From assembly GCA_016793095.1 (NCBI GenBank), contig JAEUJQ010000051.1:1-64000 (forward strand): a stretch of DNA of 64,000 bases. Reading direction: 5' to 3'. Source of the DNA: Myxococcaceae bacterium (GTDB lineage Bacteria; Myxococcota; Myxococcia; Myxococcales; Myxococcaceae). Numbering within the stretch: the stretch's first letter is position 1; each line of letters begins with the position of its first letter. Shown piece by piece: positions 8,438-17,022 of this stretch. A program made the position numbers and the translations under genes. The notes below the pieces were generated by a model. The model was given only the letters and a program-made list of their open reading frames with translations. It ran no database searches and was not told the origin of the DNA.

Positions 8438-9973
8438 ATGTTCCCGCCACGCCGCGAGGTGCTCCGCCAGAAGTCCGGCACGCTCGCCGAGACGCCGCTG
8501 CCGTTGCTGCTCCACGCGCTGCTCGTGGGCGAGCGCAGCGCCACCCTCGAGCTGAAGCTCCGAAACCTCGAGAAGCGCGTGTTCTTCGAAGACGGCGCGC
8601 CCATCGGCTGCCAGTCGAACCTGCTGCACGAGACGCTCGGGCCGTCGCTGGTCGCGAAGGGGAAGCTGACCGAGGCGCAGCACCTCGCGGCGCTCGCCGA
8701 GAGCTCGGCCGCTGGACGCCCGCTGCAGAGCTGGCTGCTGGAGAAGCAGCTGCTGTCGCCCTTCGACCTCTTCAAGCACCTGCAGGCCACGCTCGGGCGC
8801 AGCCTGCTCGACGCGTTCCGGTGGACCGAGGCGACCTGGAAGCTGAGCCCCGCCGGCGAGGTCGACGCCCCTGTGCGCATCAACCCGATGCAGCTCATCT
8901 TCACCGGCTGTCTGCAGGTGGCCGAGAGCGCGCTCGGGCAGCAGCTCGCGACGCCCCCGACCGAGGTCTTCGGCCTGCTGCCCGACGCGCCGAGCGTGCA
9001 CGAGGAGCTCAAGCTCTCGGCGAAGGAGACGCGCCTGGTGCAGGCCCTCAAGCGCCGGGCGACGGTGGGCGAGCTGTGCGCGCTGCCGGGGCTGTCGGCC
9101 GAAGAGGTGCACCGGCGGCTCTACGCGCTGCGCCTGCTCGAGTTCATCGACACCGCCGACGCCATCGCGGCCGTGCCGGTGCGGTCGCGGCCCACGCCGT
9201 TGCCGCAGCTCGACCCAGGCCTCGTCGCCGAGAAGGGCAGGGCAGGGCTGCCGTTCCTCGACGACGATGAGGCGGCGCAGAACCTGCTGATGGCCGAGTT
9301 CCTCTCGTTCCGCACGAAGGACGCGTTCGAGCTGCTCGGCGTGAACGTCGATACCCAGGGCCAGGCGTTGCAGCGCGCGTTCCTGGCGAAGGCGGCCGCC
9401 CTGCCCCCCGTGCGCTTCAAGACCCCCGAGGCGCGGACGCGGGCCGAGGCGCTGCAGCTCGCGTACGCGAGGGCCTTCGGTGCGCTGAGCGAGCCAGACA
9501 CCTGGCAGCAGCACCGCGCCCGCCGCGCCGCCCGGCAGAACCAGACGCCCCAGGCCGAGCGGCAACGCGCCGTCGCGGAGGCGGTGAGAATCCGCACGGA
9601 CCTCCTCGACGCCCAGGCGCAGTTCGACGAGGGCCGTCGTCGGCTCGCCGCGGGCCAGTCGCGCTCGGCGCTCGAGCACTTCCAGTACGCGCTCGACATC
9701 GAGCCCCGGGGCCGGTTCCTCGCCTGGCTCGCGTGGGCGAAGTACCAGGCCGAGCCGGCAGGAGCGCAGGCTGCCTTCGAGACCATGGGCCAGGCCTGCG
9801 AGCAGGAGCCCGGGTGCGAGGAGGCGTGGGTCTGGCGCGGCGACCTCGCGATGGTGCTGGGGCGCGCGGCCGACGCTGAGGCGGCCTTCCGCCACGCGGT
9901 GAAGCTGGCTCCGAAGAACGCGAAGTACGCCGAGGCGCTGCGGCACGCGCAGACCTCGAAGCGGGGCCGGTGA
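8438..9973 (+). CDS. PATAN/DUF4388-type protein with J-like and TPR segments
   Basis: 511 residues. ATG 8438 is preferred; GTG 8414 is in frame. The N-terminal 230 residues match the DUF4388/PATAN pattern of myxobacterial signalling proteins (SATLELKLRNLEKRVFFEDGAPI, then LLEKQLLSPFDLFKHLQ). Around residues 285-355 there is a J-domain-like helical segment (DAFELLGVNVDTQGQALQRAFLAKA) without the HPD motif. The C-terminal 120 residues form TPR helices (SALEHFQYALDIEPRG, DAEAAFRHAVKLAPKNAKYAEAL). It is likely a cytoplasmic scaffold in motility, polarity or signalling. The last TPR helix sequence is echoed twice in the non-coding DNA just downstream. Confidence 0.75.
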   Translation: MFPPRREVLRQKSGTLAETPLPLLLHALLVGERSATLELKLRNLEKRVFFEDGAPIGCQSNLLHETLGPSLVAKGKLTEAQHLAALAESSAAGRPLQSWLLEKQLLSPFDLFKHLQATLGRSLLDAFRWTEATWKLSPAGEVDAPVRINPMQLIFTGCLQVAESALGQQLATPPTEVFGLLPDAPSVHEELKLSAKETRLVQALKRRATVGELCALPGLSAEEVHRRLYALRLLEFIDTADAIAAVPVRSRPTPLPQLDPGLVAEKGRAGLPFLDDDEAAQNLLMAEFLSFRTKDAFELLGVNVDTQGQALQRAFLAKAAALPPVRFKTPEARTRAEALQLAYARAFGALSEPDTWQQHRARRAARQNQTPQAERQRAVAEAVRIRTDLLDAQAQFDEGRRRLAAGQSRSALEHFQYALDIEPRGRFLAWLAWAKYQAEPAGAQAAFETMGQACEQEPGCEEAWVWRGDLAMVLGRAADAEAAFRHAVKLAPKNAKYAEALRHAQTSKRGR

Positions 9974-10110
9974 AGCACGTCGCCACACGGTGAAGCTGGC
10001 TCCGAGGTGCGCGAAGCACGCCGAGGGCACGCAGAGCGATGAACGTGTCGCTGCACAGTGAAGCTGGCCCCGAAGGACGCGAGGTGCGCCGAGGCGCTGC
10101 GGCACGCGCT
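9900..10110 (+). repeat. Degenerate copies of the upstream gene's 3' end
   Basis: The string TGAAGCTGGC plus following bases occurs inside the gene at 9900 and again, past the stop at 9971-9973, at 9991 and 10059. Each is followed by variants of CCGAAGAACGCGAAGTACGCCGAGGCGCTGCGGCACGC. The spacing is 91 then 68 bp. The third copy retains GCCGAGGCGCTGCGGCACGCGC exactly. The 270-bp gap before hflX is mostly this decayed duplication; no other gene is seen in it. Confidence 0.8.
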
Positions 10111-10198
10111 GCCAGGATTCGTGGGCGGTGAACCACGTCAGGCCTGACGGGCCGCGCCGTCCTCCTCGCCATCATGGCGCTGCCCACCTGAGAGACGG

Positions 10199-10227
10199 TT
10201 GACTCGCTTCCGCTTCACCCCGTATCC
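10199..10227 (+). promoter_or_regulatory. Candidate promoter for hflX
   Basis: TTGACT at 10199-10204 matches five of six bases of the sigma-70 -35 box. It is followed after 17 bp by GTATCC, a weak -10. It lies 16-44 bp upstream of the ATG at 10243. Confidence 0.4.
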
Positions 10228-10242
10228 GGTACCTGCCGCCCC

Positions 10243-11919
10243 ATGAATGAACCGACTGGCAACACGCTGGGGCTCAAGCCCAGCGAGCTGAAGCACCTGC
10301 GCAACACCTTTCGCCGCCGCGTCTCCGCCCACGACATCGTGAGCGCCGAGCTCGCGCGGCACCTCGTCGAGTTCAGCCACGAGACGAACCGGCAGGTGGG
10401 CGTGCTGCTCACGCGCAAGGGCGAGGTGGACGCCGTCATCGTCGGCAACGCGCACAAGCTCGAGCTGCCCGACGTCGGTCGCGCCCGCGCTGGTCAGGTG
10501 CGTCTGCGCGGCCTGCGCCTGGTGCACACGCACCTCAAGTCCGAGCCGCTCACCCGCGACGACCTCACCGACCTCGCGCTGCTCCGCCTCGACCTGGTGG
10601 CGGCGGTGGGCGTGACGCCGGCGGGCCAGCCGGGCGTGCTGCACTACGCGCACCTGTTGCCCGAGAACCGCGACGGCTCACTCTGGCGCACCGAGACGCT
10701 GCGCTCGGTGTTCGACGAGCAGCCCGACTTCGCCGCCACGGTCGAGGCGCTCGAGGACGAGCTCGCGACGACCGCGACCGCCCGCAAGGTGGGTGACCGG
10801 GAGCGCGCCGTGCTCATCGCAGTGTGCCTCGACGGCAAGCGCCACGACACCGAGGCCTCGCTCGTCGAGCTGAAGGAGCTCGCGCGCACCGCCGGCGTCG
10901 AGGTGGTGGACGAGCTGCTGCAGGTGCGCCGTCACGCCGACCCGAAGTACCTCATCGGCAAGGGCAAGCTCGACGAGCTGAACCTTCGCGCCATGCAGCT
11001 GCACGCCGACGTGCTGGTGCTCGACAAGGACCTCTCGCCCTCGCAGGCGCGCGGCATCAGCGAGGCGACGAGCATGAAGGTGCTCGACCGCACCCAGCTC
11101 ATCCTCGACATCTTCGCGCAGCGGGCCCAGAGCGCCGAGGGCAAGCTGCAGGTCGAGCTCGCGCAGCTCAAGTACCTCATGCCGCGGCTCGTCGGCGCGA
11201 ACGAGTCGATGTCGCGGCTCATGGGCGGTGGGGTCGGCGGCCGCGGCCCCGGCGAGACGAAGCTCGAGATCGACCGGCGCCGCGTGCGCGACCGGGTGAC
11301 GATGCTGGAGCGCAAGCTGGAGCAGCTCTCGGGCGATCGCCGCACGCGGCGACGGCAGCGCACCCGGCGCGATCTGCCCATCATCTCCATCGTCGGCTAC
11401 ACGAACGCGGGCAAGTCCACGCTGCTCAACGCGCTGACGAAGAGCGACGTGCTCGCCGAGGACAAGCTGTTCGCGACGCTCGACCCGACGTCGCGGCGCC
11501 TGAGGTTCCCCCGCGAGCACGAGGTCATCATCACCGACACGGTGGGCTTCATCCGCGACCTGCCGAAGGACCTGGTGGCCGCGTTCCGCGCGACGCTCGA
11601 GGAGCTCGAGGACGCGTCGCTCCTGCTGCACGTCATCGACGCGGCGGACCCGGCGCGCGACGCCCAGGTGGAGGCGGTCGAGAAGATCCTCGGGTCGCTC
11701 GAGCTGCTCGACCGGCCGCGCCTCAAGGTCTGGAACAAGGTGGACCGGCTGCCTCAGGAGCAGGTCGAGGCGCTGCTCCGCGCGCACGGCGGGGTGGCGG
11801 TCAGCGCGCTGTCACGGCGCGGCTTCGACGTGCTGCTGGAGAAGGCCGAGGCGACGCTCTTCGCCGAGGGCGCGACCGAGAAGGCCGACGCGCTGCACGC
11901 GGCCGTCAGCGACCCGTAG
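10243..11919 (+). CDS. hflX: GTPase HflX
   Basis: 558 residues. The HflX domain is recognised by its helical ribosome-binding region ([20 protein letters not shown], about 327-346) and GTPase motifs: G1 GYTNAGKST at 385-393, G3 DTVGF at 432-436 and G4 NKVD at 498-501. HflX splits stalled or hibernating ribosomes and is linked to heat stress. The protein is about 130 residues longer than the E. coli form, because of an N-terminal segment starting [19 protein letters not shown] that precedes the usual domain; such long forms are known in some bacteria. An hpf-like gene lies at 56187 in the same window, but not adjacent. Confidence 0.95.
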   Translation: MNEPTGNTLGLKPSELKHLRNTFRRRVSAHDIVSAELARHLVEFSHETNRQVGVLLTRKGEVDAVIVGNAHKLELPDVGRARAGQVRLRGLRLVHTHLKSEPLTRDDLTDLALLRLDLVAAVGVTPAGQPGVLHYAHLLPENRDGSLWRTETLRSVFDEQPDFAATVEALEDELATTATARKVGDRERAVLIAVCLDGKRHDTEASLVELKELARTAGVEVVDELLQVRRHADPKYLIGKGKLDELNLRAMQLHADVLVLDKDLSPSQARGISEATSMKVLDRTQLILDIFAQRAQSAEGKLQVELAQLKYLMPRLVGANESMSRLMGGGVGGRGPGETKLEIDRRRVRDRVTMLERKLEQLSGDRRTRRRQRTRRDLPIISIVGYTNAGKSTLLNALTKSDVLAEDKLFATLDPTSRRLRFPREHEVIITDTVGFIRDLPKDLVAAFRATLEELEDASLLLHVIDAADPARDAQVEAVEKILGSLELLDRPRLKVWNKVDRLPQEQVEALLRAHGGVAVSALSRRGFDVLLEKAEATLFAEGATEKADALHAAVSDP

Positions 11920-11955
11920 CGTCGACGTCGACGAGCAGCTGACGCCGTGAAGCGC

Positions 11956-12123
11956 TCAGGGCTTCCTCGCGGCCGCGATCAAAAGGTTCCACAGCGTGAG
12001 GCTCTCCGGGGACCGCCGGTCTTCCCATCTCCAGGCTGTCTCGGGGTCCCTGCTCGCTTCGATGGCGTCCTTCGCCCAGCCGCACAGCTCCGAGAGCACG
12101 CGCGAGCGCTCCTCGATGGACAT
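11956..12123 (-). CDS. Small uncharacterised protein, possibly 5'-truncated
   Basis: A 55-residue minus-strand frame starts at ATG 12123: MSIEERSRVLSELCGW, then SRDPETAWRWEDRRSPES and LWNLLIAAARKP. Composition and GC-rich third positions look like real protein. The frame stays open 27 codons further upstream (to about 12204, including RDSIREDVRPYVG, which also reads like protein) but there is no start codon there and a TGA closes it. Either the gene starts at 12123 or its 5' end has been lost. I do not recognise a named family. Confidence 0.55.
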   Translation of the reverse strand: MSIEERSRVLSELCGWAKDAIEASRDPETAWRWEDRRSPESLTLWNLLIAAARKP

Positions 12124-12262
12124 GCCGACGTACGGACGGACGTCCTCGCGAATGGAGTCCCGGTCGCTGCGCGCCTGGAGAGCCGGGGCACCTTCGTCAT
12201 GCGGTCATGCTGACGCAGCTGCCAGTGATGGGAAGGGCGCGCTCATTCAAGTGGGCTCGCGC

Positions 12263-13816
12263 TCAGCGACGCCGGCGGCGAAGCAGGAACAGCGCCAGCA
12301 GCGGCGCGAGCATCGGCGCGGAGGTGCAGCCGACCTGCTCGGCGTCGAACGTCTCGAGCCCGGCGTCGAGCACGTCCTCCGGCAGCTCGGTCTCGTTCGC
12401 GTCCACCAGCTCGGCGGCGAGGTCGCCCTCGTCGTCGTCGAGCGGGGGCAGGGTGACCTCGACCGCCTCGAGGAAGCTCAGGTCGTCGAGCGGCGCGGGC
12501 GCCCAGAACGTCTCGAGGTCGAGCGGCTCGTCGAGCGGCGCGTCGGCAGGCCGGGGGGTGCCCGGCGTCGTGTCGCAGACGTCGCCCAGCCCGTCGCGGT
12601 CCGAGTCCGCCTGGTTCGCGTTGGCCTTCATCGGGCAGTTGTCGTCTTCGTCCGCCTTGCCGTCGTTGTCGTCGTCGCCGTCGCAGGCGTCACCCAGCGC
12701 GTCGCGGTCGTTGTTGGCCTGGCTCGCGTTCTTCACGCGCACGCAGTTGTCACGGGAGTCGACGACGCCGTCCTTGTCGAAGTCGGCGGTGGCCGAGCGC
12801 TTGAGGGGAATGCTGCCCCAGATGGTGCCGCCGGCCGTCACCGTGCGCTTCACCGACGCCGAGAGGAAGCCCGGCGCCGAGGCGGTGATGGTGTACGTGC
12901 CCGCTGGCAGCGTGAAGTCGTACATGCCGTTCGCCGGCGTCGTCTCCTTCATGCCGTTCGACACCCGCACCACCGCGCCCGAGATGCGCTTCGTCGTGTC
13001 GCCGGTGACGTAGATGGCGCCCTTCACCACCCCCGTGCGGACGACCGGCTTCGCGAAGACGGCGAGGTGGTTACCGACGACGCGCTCCTGGCCGTCGGAC
13101 GGGCGGTTCACCACCCCGAAGCCCTGCACGTACATCGCGCTCGAGCCGCCGCCGTCGAGGTTCATGCCCTCGGTGGCGCCCAGCGACTTGAGCAGCGCGC
13201 CGACCTCGGAGCACGTCATGCCCACCGCCGAGGACGAGCGCCCGTCCACCACGACGAGGAAGAGCTTCTTCTTGTCCGCCGACAGGCCGAGCGCGGTGCG
13301 CGGGTGGCGCACGTTGTTGGCGCAGACCGACGCGCTCGACGACAGCACGGTGCCCGCCGCCAGCACGCGCGGCCGGCCCGAGACCACGCCCTTCATCCAC
13401 GCCGCCGGCTGAATGACGGCCTCGGGCGGCGTCAGCTCGACGCGCGGCGCCTGCGCCGTGGTGTCGAACGCGAAGGTGCCCCAGGTGCGCGAGTCCTTCG
13501 TGTCTGCCCACGCGACGCCGTTGCCCATCGCGAGGCCGCTCGTCTTGTAGCCATTCCAGTTGAAGAAGTCGGCGTTGATGGCGACCTGCGCCCCGACGAG
13601 CCTCGCGTACGACGACGGCGTGCGGCCGCGCTGCGACGACGCCGTGGCCTGCAGGCGCACGCCCGCGACCGAGAGATCGACCACCACCGCGTGGATGCGC
13701 TGGTTCGAGGTGACGCGCGTGAGGCGCCGCACGCCCTGGAACGGCGTGGTCCACTGATCAGCCGCGGCGGCGAGCGACGAGACGACGAGGAGCGAGACGA
13801 GGAGCAGTCGGTTCAT
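12263..13816 (-). CDS. Phosphodiester glycosidase (NAGPA/DUF2233) with thrombospondin-3 repeats and MYXO-CTERM tail
   Basis: 517 residues from ATG 13816, with signal peptide LLLVSLLVVSSLAAAA. The NAGPA-type domain spans about 25-285, with AINADFFNWNGY and EGMNLDGGGSSAMYV, the hallmark of phosphodiester glycosidases (uncovering-enzyme fold). A carboxypeptidase-regulatory-like beta domain follows (about 288-350, GAVVRVSNG, PAGTYTITASAPGF). Then come Asp-rich thrombospondin type 3 calcium-binding repeats (DFDKDGVVDSRDNC, DNDGKADEDDNCP) and an acidic linker. The tail is GCTSAP, a hydrophobic helix and RRRRR, the pattern of the MYXO-CTERM sorting signal that tethers proteins to the cell surface. 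The protein is likely surface displayed and acts on polysaccharide or glycan phosphodiesters. Confidence 0.85.
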   Translation of the reverse strand: MNRLLLVSLLVVSSLAAAADQWTTPFQGVRRLTRVTSNQRIHAVVVDLSVAGVRLQATASSQRGRTPSSYARLVGAQVAINADFFNWNGYKTSGLAMGNGVAWADTKDSRTWGTFAFDTTAQAPRVELTPPEAVIQPAAWMKGVVSGRPRVLAAGTVLSSSASVCANNVRHPRTALGLSADKKKLFLVVVDGRSSSAVGMTCSEVGALLKSLGATEGMNLDGGGSSAMYVQGFGVVNRPSDGQERVVGNHLAVFAKPVVRTGVVKGAIYVTGDTTKRISGAVVRVSNGMKETTPANGMYDFTLPAGTYTITASAPGFLSASVKRTVTAGGTIWGSIPLKRSATADFDKDGVVDSRDNCVRVKNASQANNDRDALGDACDGDDDNDGKADEDDNCPMKANANQADSDRDGLGDVCDTTPGTPRPADAPLDEPLDLETFWAPAPLDDLSFLEAVEVTLPPLDDDEGDLAAELVDANETELPEDVLDAGLETFDAEQVGCTSAPMLAPLLALFLLRRRRR

Positions 13817-13948
13817 GGCCCGACATGTCTCGCGTCTCGTCAAGCAGCGGAAGCGGGCGCCGCCGCGGCGTCACGGCGTGGTGACGTGAACGCGCGAAGA
13901 CACCTGTCACGCGCGTGTTTCACCGACGCGAGCGCGGGGACGACGACC

Positions 13949-15400
13949 TCAGCTCGCGGCCGCGACCTCACTCGAGAGAATGACGTCTCCCTTGGTGAGG
14001 TACTCCTTGCCCGAGAACGCGTTGTAGAAGTCGTCGAGCGTCGCCTCGAAGTCGGGGTAGCGCGAGTCCTTCCGATCCTGGGTCATCTTGTCGAAGATCG
14101 GGTCGAGCTTCGTCGGGCAGTCCGAGTTGATCTCGCTCGGCAGCGGCGAGCGCCGGCCGGGGATCTGACCCGTCAGCATCTCGTAGAGCAGAATGCCGAG
14201 CCCGTAGACGTCGCTCGACGGGCCCACGTCCTTCGCGCGCGCGATCAGCTCGGGGCTCATGTAGCCCATGCCGCCGGTGCCGACGAAGACCTGGGGCATG
14301 CCCTTGGTCTGGTCCACCTCGATGACGCGCGAGAGCCCGAAGTCAGAGAGCTTCGCGTTCCCGTACGCGTCGAACAGCACGTTCTCGGGCTTGATGTTGT
14401 GGTGCGTGAGGCCCTGCTGGTGCGCCGCGCGCAACCCGTAGGCGAGCTGCAGGAAGTAGCGGATGGCCTGCGGCACCGGAATGCCCTTGCCGCCCGACGC
14501 GTCGAGCTTCTCGCGCAGGCTGCCTTTGCACAGCTCCATCACGAAGTACGGGCGCGCCTGGTCGGTGTTCTGATCGATCACCTGCACGATGCCCGGGTGC
14601 CGCACCTGGGCCTGAGCGCAGAGCTCTTTCTTCAGGCGCTTGATGACCTCACCGCGCTGGAGGAACGAGAAGTAGCCGAAGATGTCCTTCAGCTCCTTGA
14701 CGCACACGTCGAGCCCGAGCGCGTTGTGCTTGCCCTTGAAGACCGTGCCGAGCGGGCCGGAGCCGACCGGGTCGAACTTCTGGTAGCGGAGGTCGAGGTC
14801 CTGGCCCTTCGCCATGCCGGCGGGGCTCGAGATGGGTTGGTTGAGCTGCATGGGCTGGGGCTGCACGACGGCGGCGGTGAGTGGAAGGGGCGCGGGCGAG
14901 AAGCCGCGGCCAGGGGGCAGGGACTCGGGCGCGGTGACGTGCGGCATCGACGGCGGCGAGAAGTCTTCGGGCTGAGGCGGCTTGCGGCCACCACGGGGCG
15001 GAGGAGGAGGCATGGGCTGGGGTTCCTCGAGGATGAGGTCGGTCGCGGGCGGGGCGGGCGGCTGGAGCATGGTGGAGTTGCCGGCGTCGTCGCCGTCACT
15101 CGTGATCTGATCAGCGAAGAACTCGCCGACCTCGCCCGTGAACTTGTCGAGGTAGTCACCACCGACCACGCGCTCGCCCTGATCGGTGAGCTTGAGCTGG
15201 GCCTCGCGGTCCATCGCGATGTAGTGGAACTTGCGGAGGAAGAAGAAGTAGCTGTCGAACTCGAGGCTCACGCTGTTCTCGAGCGCGCTCTTCACGTCCG
15301 CCAGCTTGTTGGATCGGCCGAGGCGATTGTTGTCCTTCAGGCTCTTCAGGATGAAGAGCGCGTCGCCGCTGACCTTGTCTCTCGTCATGGCCTGCGTCAT
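13949..15400 (-). CDS. Hanks-type Ser/Thr kinase-like protein, probable pseudokinase
   Basis: 483 residues from ATG 15400, which has AAGGA five bases upstream. Residues 1-100 are a helical, winged-helix-like region (SGDALFILKSLKDNNRLGRS). Residues 110-200 are a Pro-rich linker. The kinase domain is 205-465: glycine loop VGSGPLGTVFKG (212-223), lysine in CVKELK (Lys235), DFG at 353-355, and GYMSPE. The catalytic loop reads HHNIKPEN (333-340), so the catalytic Asp of HRD is Asn335. The gene lies 11 bp after the receiver gene on the same strand, so the receiver probably signals to or with this protein. It may be inactive as a kinase and work as an allosteric or binding module. Confidence 0.85.
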   Translation of the reverse strand: MTQAMTRDKVSGDALFILKSLKDNNRLGRSNKLADVKSALENSVSLEFDSYFFFLRKFHYIAMDREAQLKLTDQGERVVGGDYLDKFTGEVGEFFADQITSDGDDAGNSTMLQPPAPPATDLILEEPQPMPPPPPRGGRKPPQPEDFSPPSMPHVTAPESLPPGRGFSPAPLPLTAAVVQPQPMQLNQPISSPAGMAKGQDLDLRYQKFDPVGSGPLGTVFKGKHNALGLDVCVKELKDIFGYFSFLQRGEVIKRLKKELCAQAQVRHPGIVQVIDQNTDQARPYFVMELCKGSLREKLDASGGKGIPVPQAIRYFLQLAYGLRAAHQQGLTHHNIKPENVLFDAYGNAKLSDFGLSRVIEVDQTKGMPQVFVGTGGMGYMSPELIARAKDVGPSSDVYGLGILLYEMLTGQIPGRRSPLPSEINSDCPTKLDPIFDKMTQDRKDSRYPDFEATLDDFYNAFSGKEYLTKGDVILSSEVAAAS

Positions 15401-15411
15401 GGAGTCCTTCG

Positions 15412-15849
15412 TCAGGTGATGCGCAACAACTGCTTCACGGTGTCCATCACGTCCGCGAAGCGAACGGGCTTCTTGAGGTAGCTGGTCACGCCGAGCTTCA
15501 TCGCCCGGTCCTTCGCGTCCTGCCCGCCGGCCGAGATGGCGACGACGGGCAGCTCCTTGAGCGCGGGCTCGGAGCGGATCTTCTCGATCAACTGGAAGCC
15601 GTCCATCACCGGCATGTAGAGGTCGGTCATCACGAGGTGGAAGGGCGACTCGACGAGCAGGGCCATGGCGGCGTGCCCGTCGGCGGCGAAGTGCACCTCG
15701 AGGGGCGTCGCGCCCTTGAGCTCGTTGGCGGCGAGCTTCTTCAACACGTAGCTGTACATCTCGATGATGTGCGGGTTGTCCTCGACGATGAGCACACGGT
15801 AGCCAGACGGGCCCGTGCCGCGCGCCGCCTGGCTCTGTTCCTGACCCAC
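15412..15849 (-). CDS. Single-domain response regulator (receiver)
   Basis: 145 residues using GTG 15849, which sits six bases after AAGG; an in-frame ATG at 15906 would add 19 residues with no clear ribosome site. It is a stand-alone CheY-like receiver: acidic pair Glu23-Asp24 (IVEDN), phospho-acceptor Asp76 in MTDLYMPVMDGF, Ser106 in VVAISAG, and Lys127 in KKP. No output domain is present. It is followed after 11 bp by the kinase-like gene. The cognate histidine kinase is not adjacent; the hybrid kinase at 59608 is far away. Confidence 0.9.
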   Translation of the reverse strand: MGQEQSQAARGTGPSGYRVLIVEDNPHIIEMYSYVLKKLAANELKGATPLEVHFAADGHAAMALLVESPFHLVMTDLYMPVMDGFQLIEKIRSEPALKELPVVAISAGGQDAKDRAMKLGVTSYLKKPVRFADVMDTVKQLLRIT

Positions 15850-16001
15850 GCTCACCCTTGAGAGCTCCGTAGCGACGCTCGGGACCGCAACAGCCCGAGG
15901 CCACACCGCTTCTCGCCTCGCGTCAACTTCATTGAAGGGCGACCATGCGGATTCGACTGAGAGATCTGCCGCATGCGGGCCGAAGTGCTACAGCGTGGCA
16001 C

Positions 16002-16424
16002 ATGCGTCCGTGGGTCGTCGGTGCAGTGCTGGGGCTCAGCGGCTGCACCTGCTCTGAGAAGAAGCAGCAGCCGGCGCCGCTCGAGCCCGCTCCCAGGTCC
16101 ACCGTCGTCGCCCCGACTCCCACCTCGCCGGTCGTCAGCGCGAGCTGGATGCAACAGGTGTTGACGCCCACCCGCATGGAGCTGGCGGCGCGCATCGACT
16201 ACGGGCCCACGGAGGCGCCCCTCACCGTTCAGCTCGAGCTGCCGCCCGGGCTCCGGGTCACCCGCGGCCGCACGTTCTTCACGCTCGAGCCGACCACCGA
16301 AGCGAGGTCGCACGTGGAGCCCCTCTCGCTGGCCTCGGAGGCGCTGCCGGTGCAGGACCTGGCGCTCGTCGTCACCGCGCCGGGCGTCAGCGTGCGCGAG
16401 CCGTACCGCTTCGGCCGGCGGTGA
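16002..16424 (+). CDS. Small hypothetical lipoprotein
   Basis: 140 residues from ATG 16002 (ATG 15945 is in frame but precedes the signal peptide). The signal peptide ends in lipobox GLSGC. Then comes a Pro-rich spacer and a beta-rich domain (MELAARIDYGPTEAPLTVQLELPPGLRVTRGR). There is no recognisable family. It is transcribed divergently from the receiver gene, and its stop is 110 bp before nuoE. Confidence 0.65.
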   Translation: MRPWVVGAVLGLSGCTCSEKKQQPAPLEPAPRSTVVAPTPTSPVVSASWMQQVLTPTRMELAARIDYGPTEAPLTVQLELPPGLRVTRGRTFFTLEPTTEARSHVEPLSLASEALPVQDLALVVTAPGVSVREPYRFGRR

Positions 16425-16446
16425 GCTGATCGGATCAGCCGCGGCT
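16425..16446 (+). promoter_or_regulatory. Overlapping inverted repeats upstream of the nuo operon
   Basis: GCTGATC-G-GATCAGC (16425-16439) is a perfect seven-base inverted repeat with a one-base centre. It runs into the palindrome AGCCGCGGCT (16437-16446). They lie just after the lipoprotein stop and about 90-110 bp before nuoE. They could be an operator or part of a termination or attenuation structure; no T-tract follows. Confidence 0.35.
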
Positions 16447-16533
16447 GGCTGAGGGTGTCACACATCGGAAGTGGGCTGGACCCCTTGGGTTTTCGTTGAC
16501 GGCATGGGGGAGCCCTTCTACGACCCCGCCGCC

Positions 16534-17022
16534 ATGTCGGAGCCCCTCTTCACCGCAGAGGAGCAGCAGCGATTCGACGCCGGGATCGCAGAGCTGCTCA
16601 CCCACTACCCCACCGATCGCAAGAGCGCGGCGATGTTGCCCGCGCTCCGGCACCTGCAGTCCATCAAGGGCTGGTGCCCGCCCGAGGGCATGAAGCAGGT
16701 GGCCGAGAAGCTCGAGACGACCGTCGCGCACTGCTACGAGGTCGCGACCTTCTACGTGATGTTCCACACCGAGAAGCCGGGCAAGTACGTCATCGACGTC
16801 TGCACCAACCTCTCGTGCTCGTTGCGCGGCGCCGAGGGGCTGCTGGGCTACCTCGAGCAGAAGCTCAACACCCACGCCGGCACCAACGGCGAGAAGGTCT
16901 TCCTCCGGGAGACCGAGTGCCTCGCGAGCTGCGGCACCGCGCCCTGCCTGCAGATCAACGAGGACCACCACGAGAACCTCACCCGGGAGAAGGTGGACCG
17001 GCTCCTGGAGAAGCTGACATGA
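16534..17022 (+). CDS. nuoE: NADH-quinone oxidoreductase subunit E
   Basis: 162 residues from ATG 16534; in-frame ATG 16504 and GTG 16471 would give N-terminal extensions unlike the family. It is a thioredoxin-like [2Fe-2S] protein with Cys90-x4-Cys95 (DVCTNLSC) and Cys129-x3-Cys133 (ECLASC) ligating cluster N1a, plus HCYEVATFYVMF. It is part of the peripheral NADH-input module of complex I. Its TGA overlaps the nuoF ATG (ATGA), so translation is coupled. The operon promoter is not obvious. Confidence 0.95.
   Translation: MSEPLFTAEEQQRFDAGIAELLTHYPTDRKSAAMLPALRHLQSIKGWCPPEGMKQVAEKLETTVAHCYEVATFYVMFHTEKPGKYVIDVCTNLSCSLRGAEGLLGYLEQKLNTHAGTNGEKVFLRETECLASCGTAPCLQINEDHHENLTREKVDRLLEKLT

Noticed and set aside
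11996-15481. A very long plus-strand open frame across the glycosidase and kinase genes
   Set aside because: It is antisense to well-supported genes and very rich in Arg, Val and His, an effect of high GC content.
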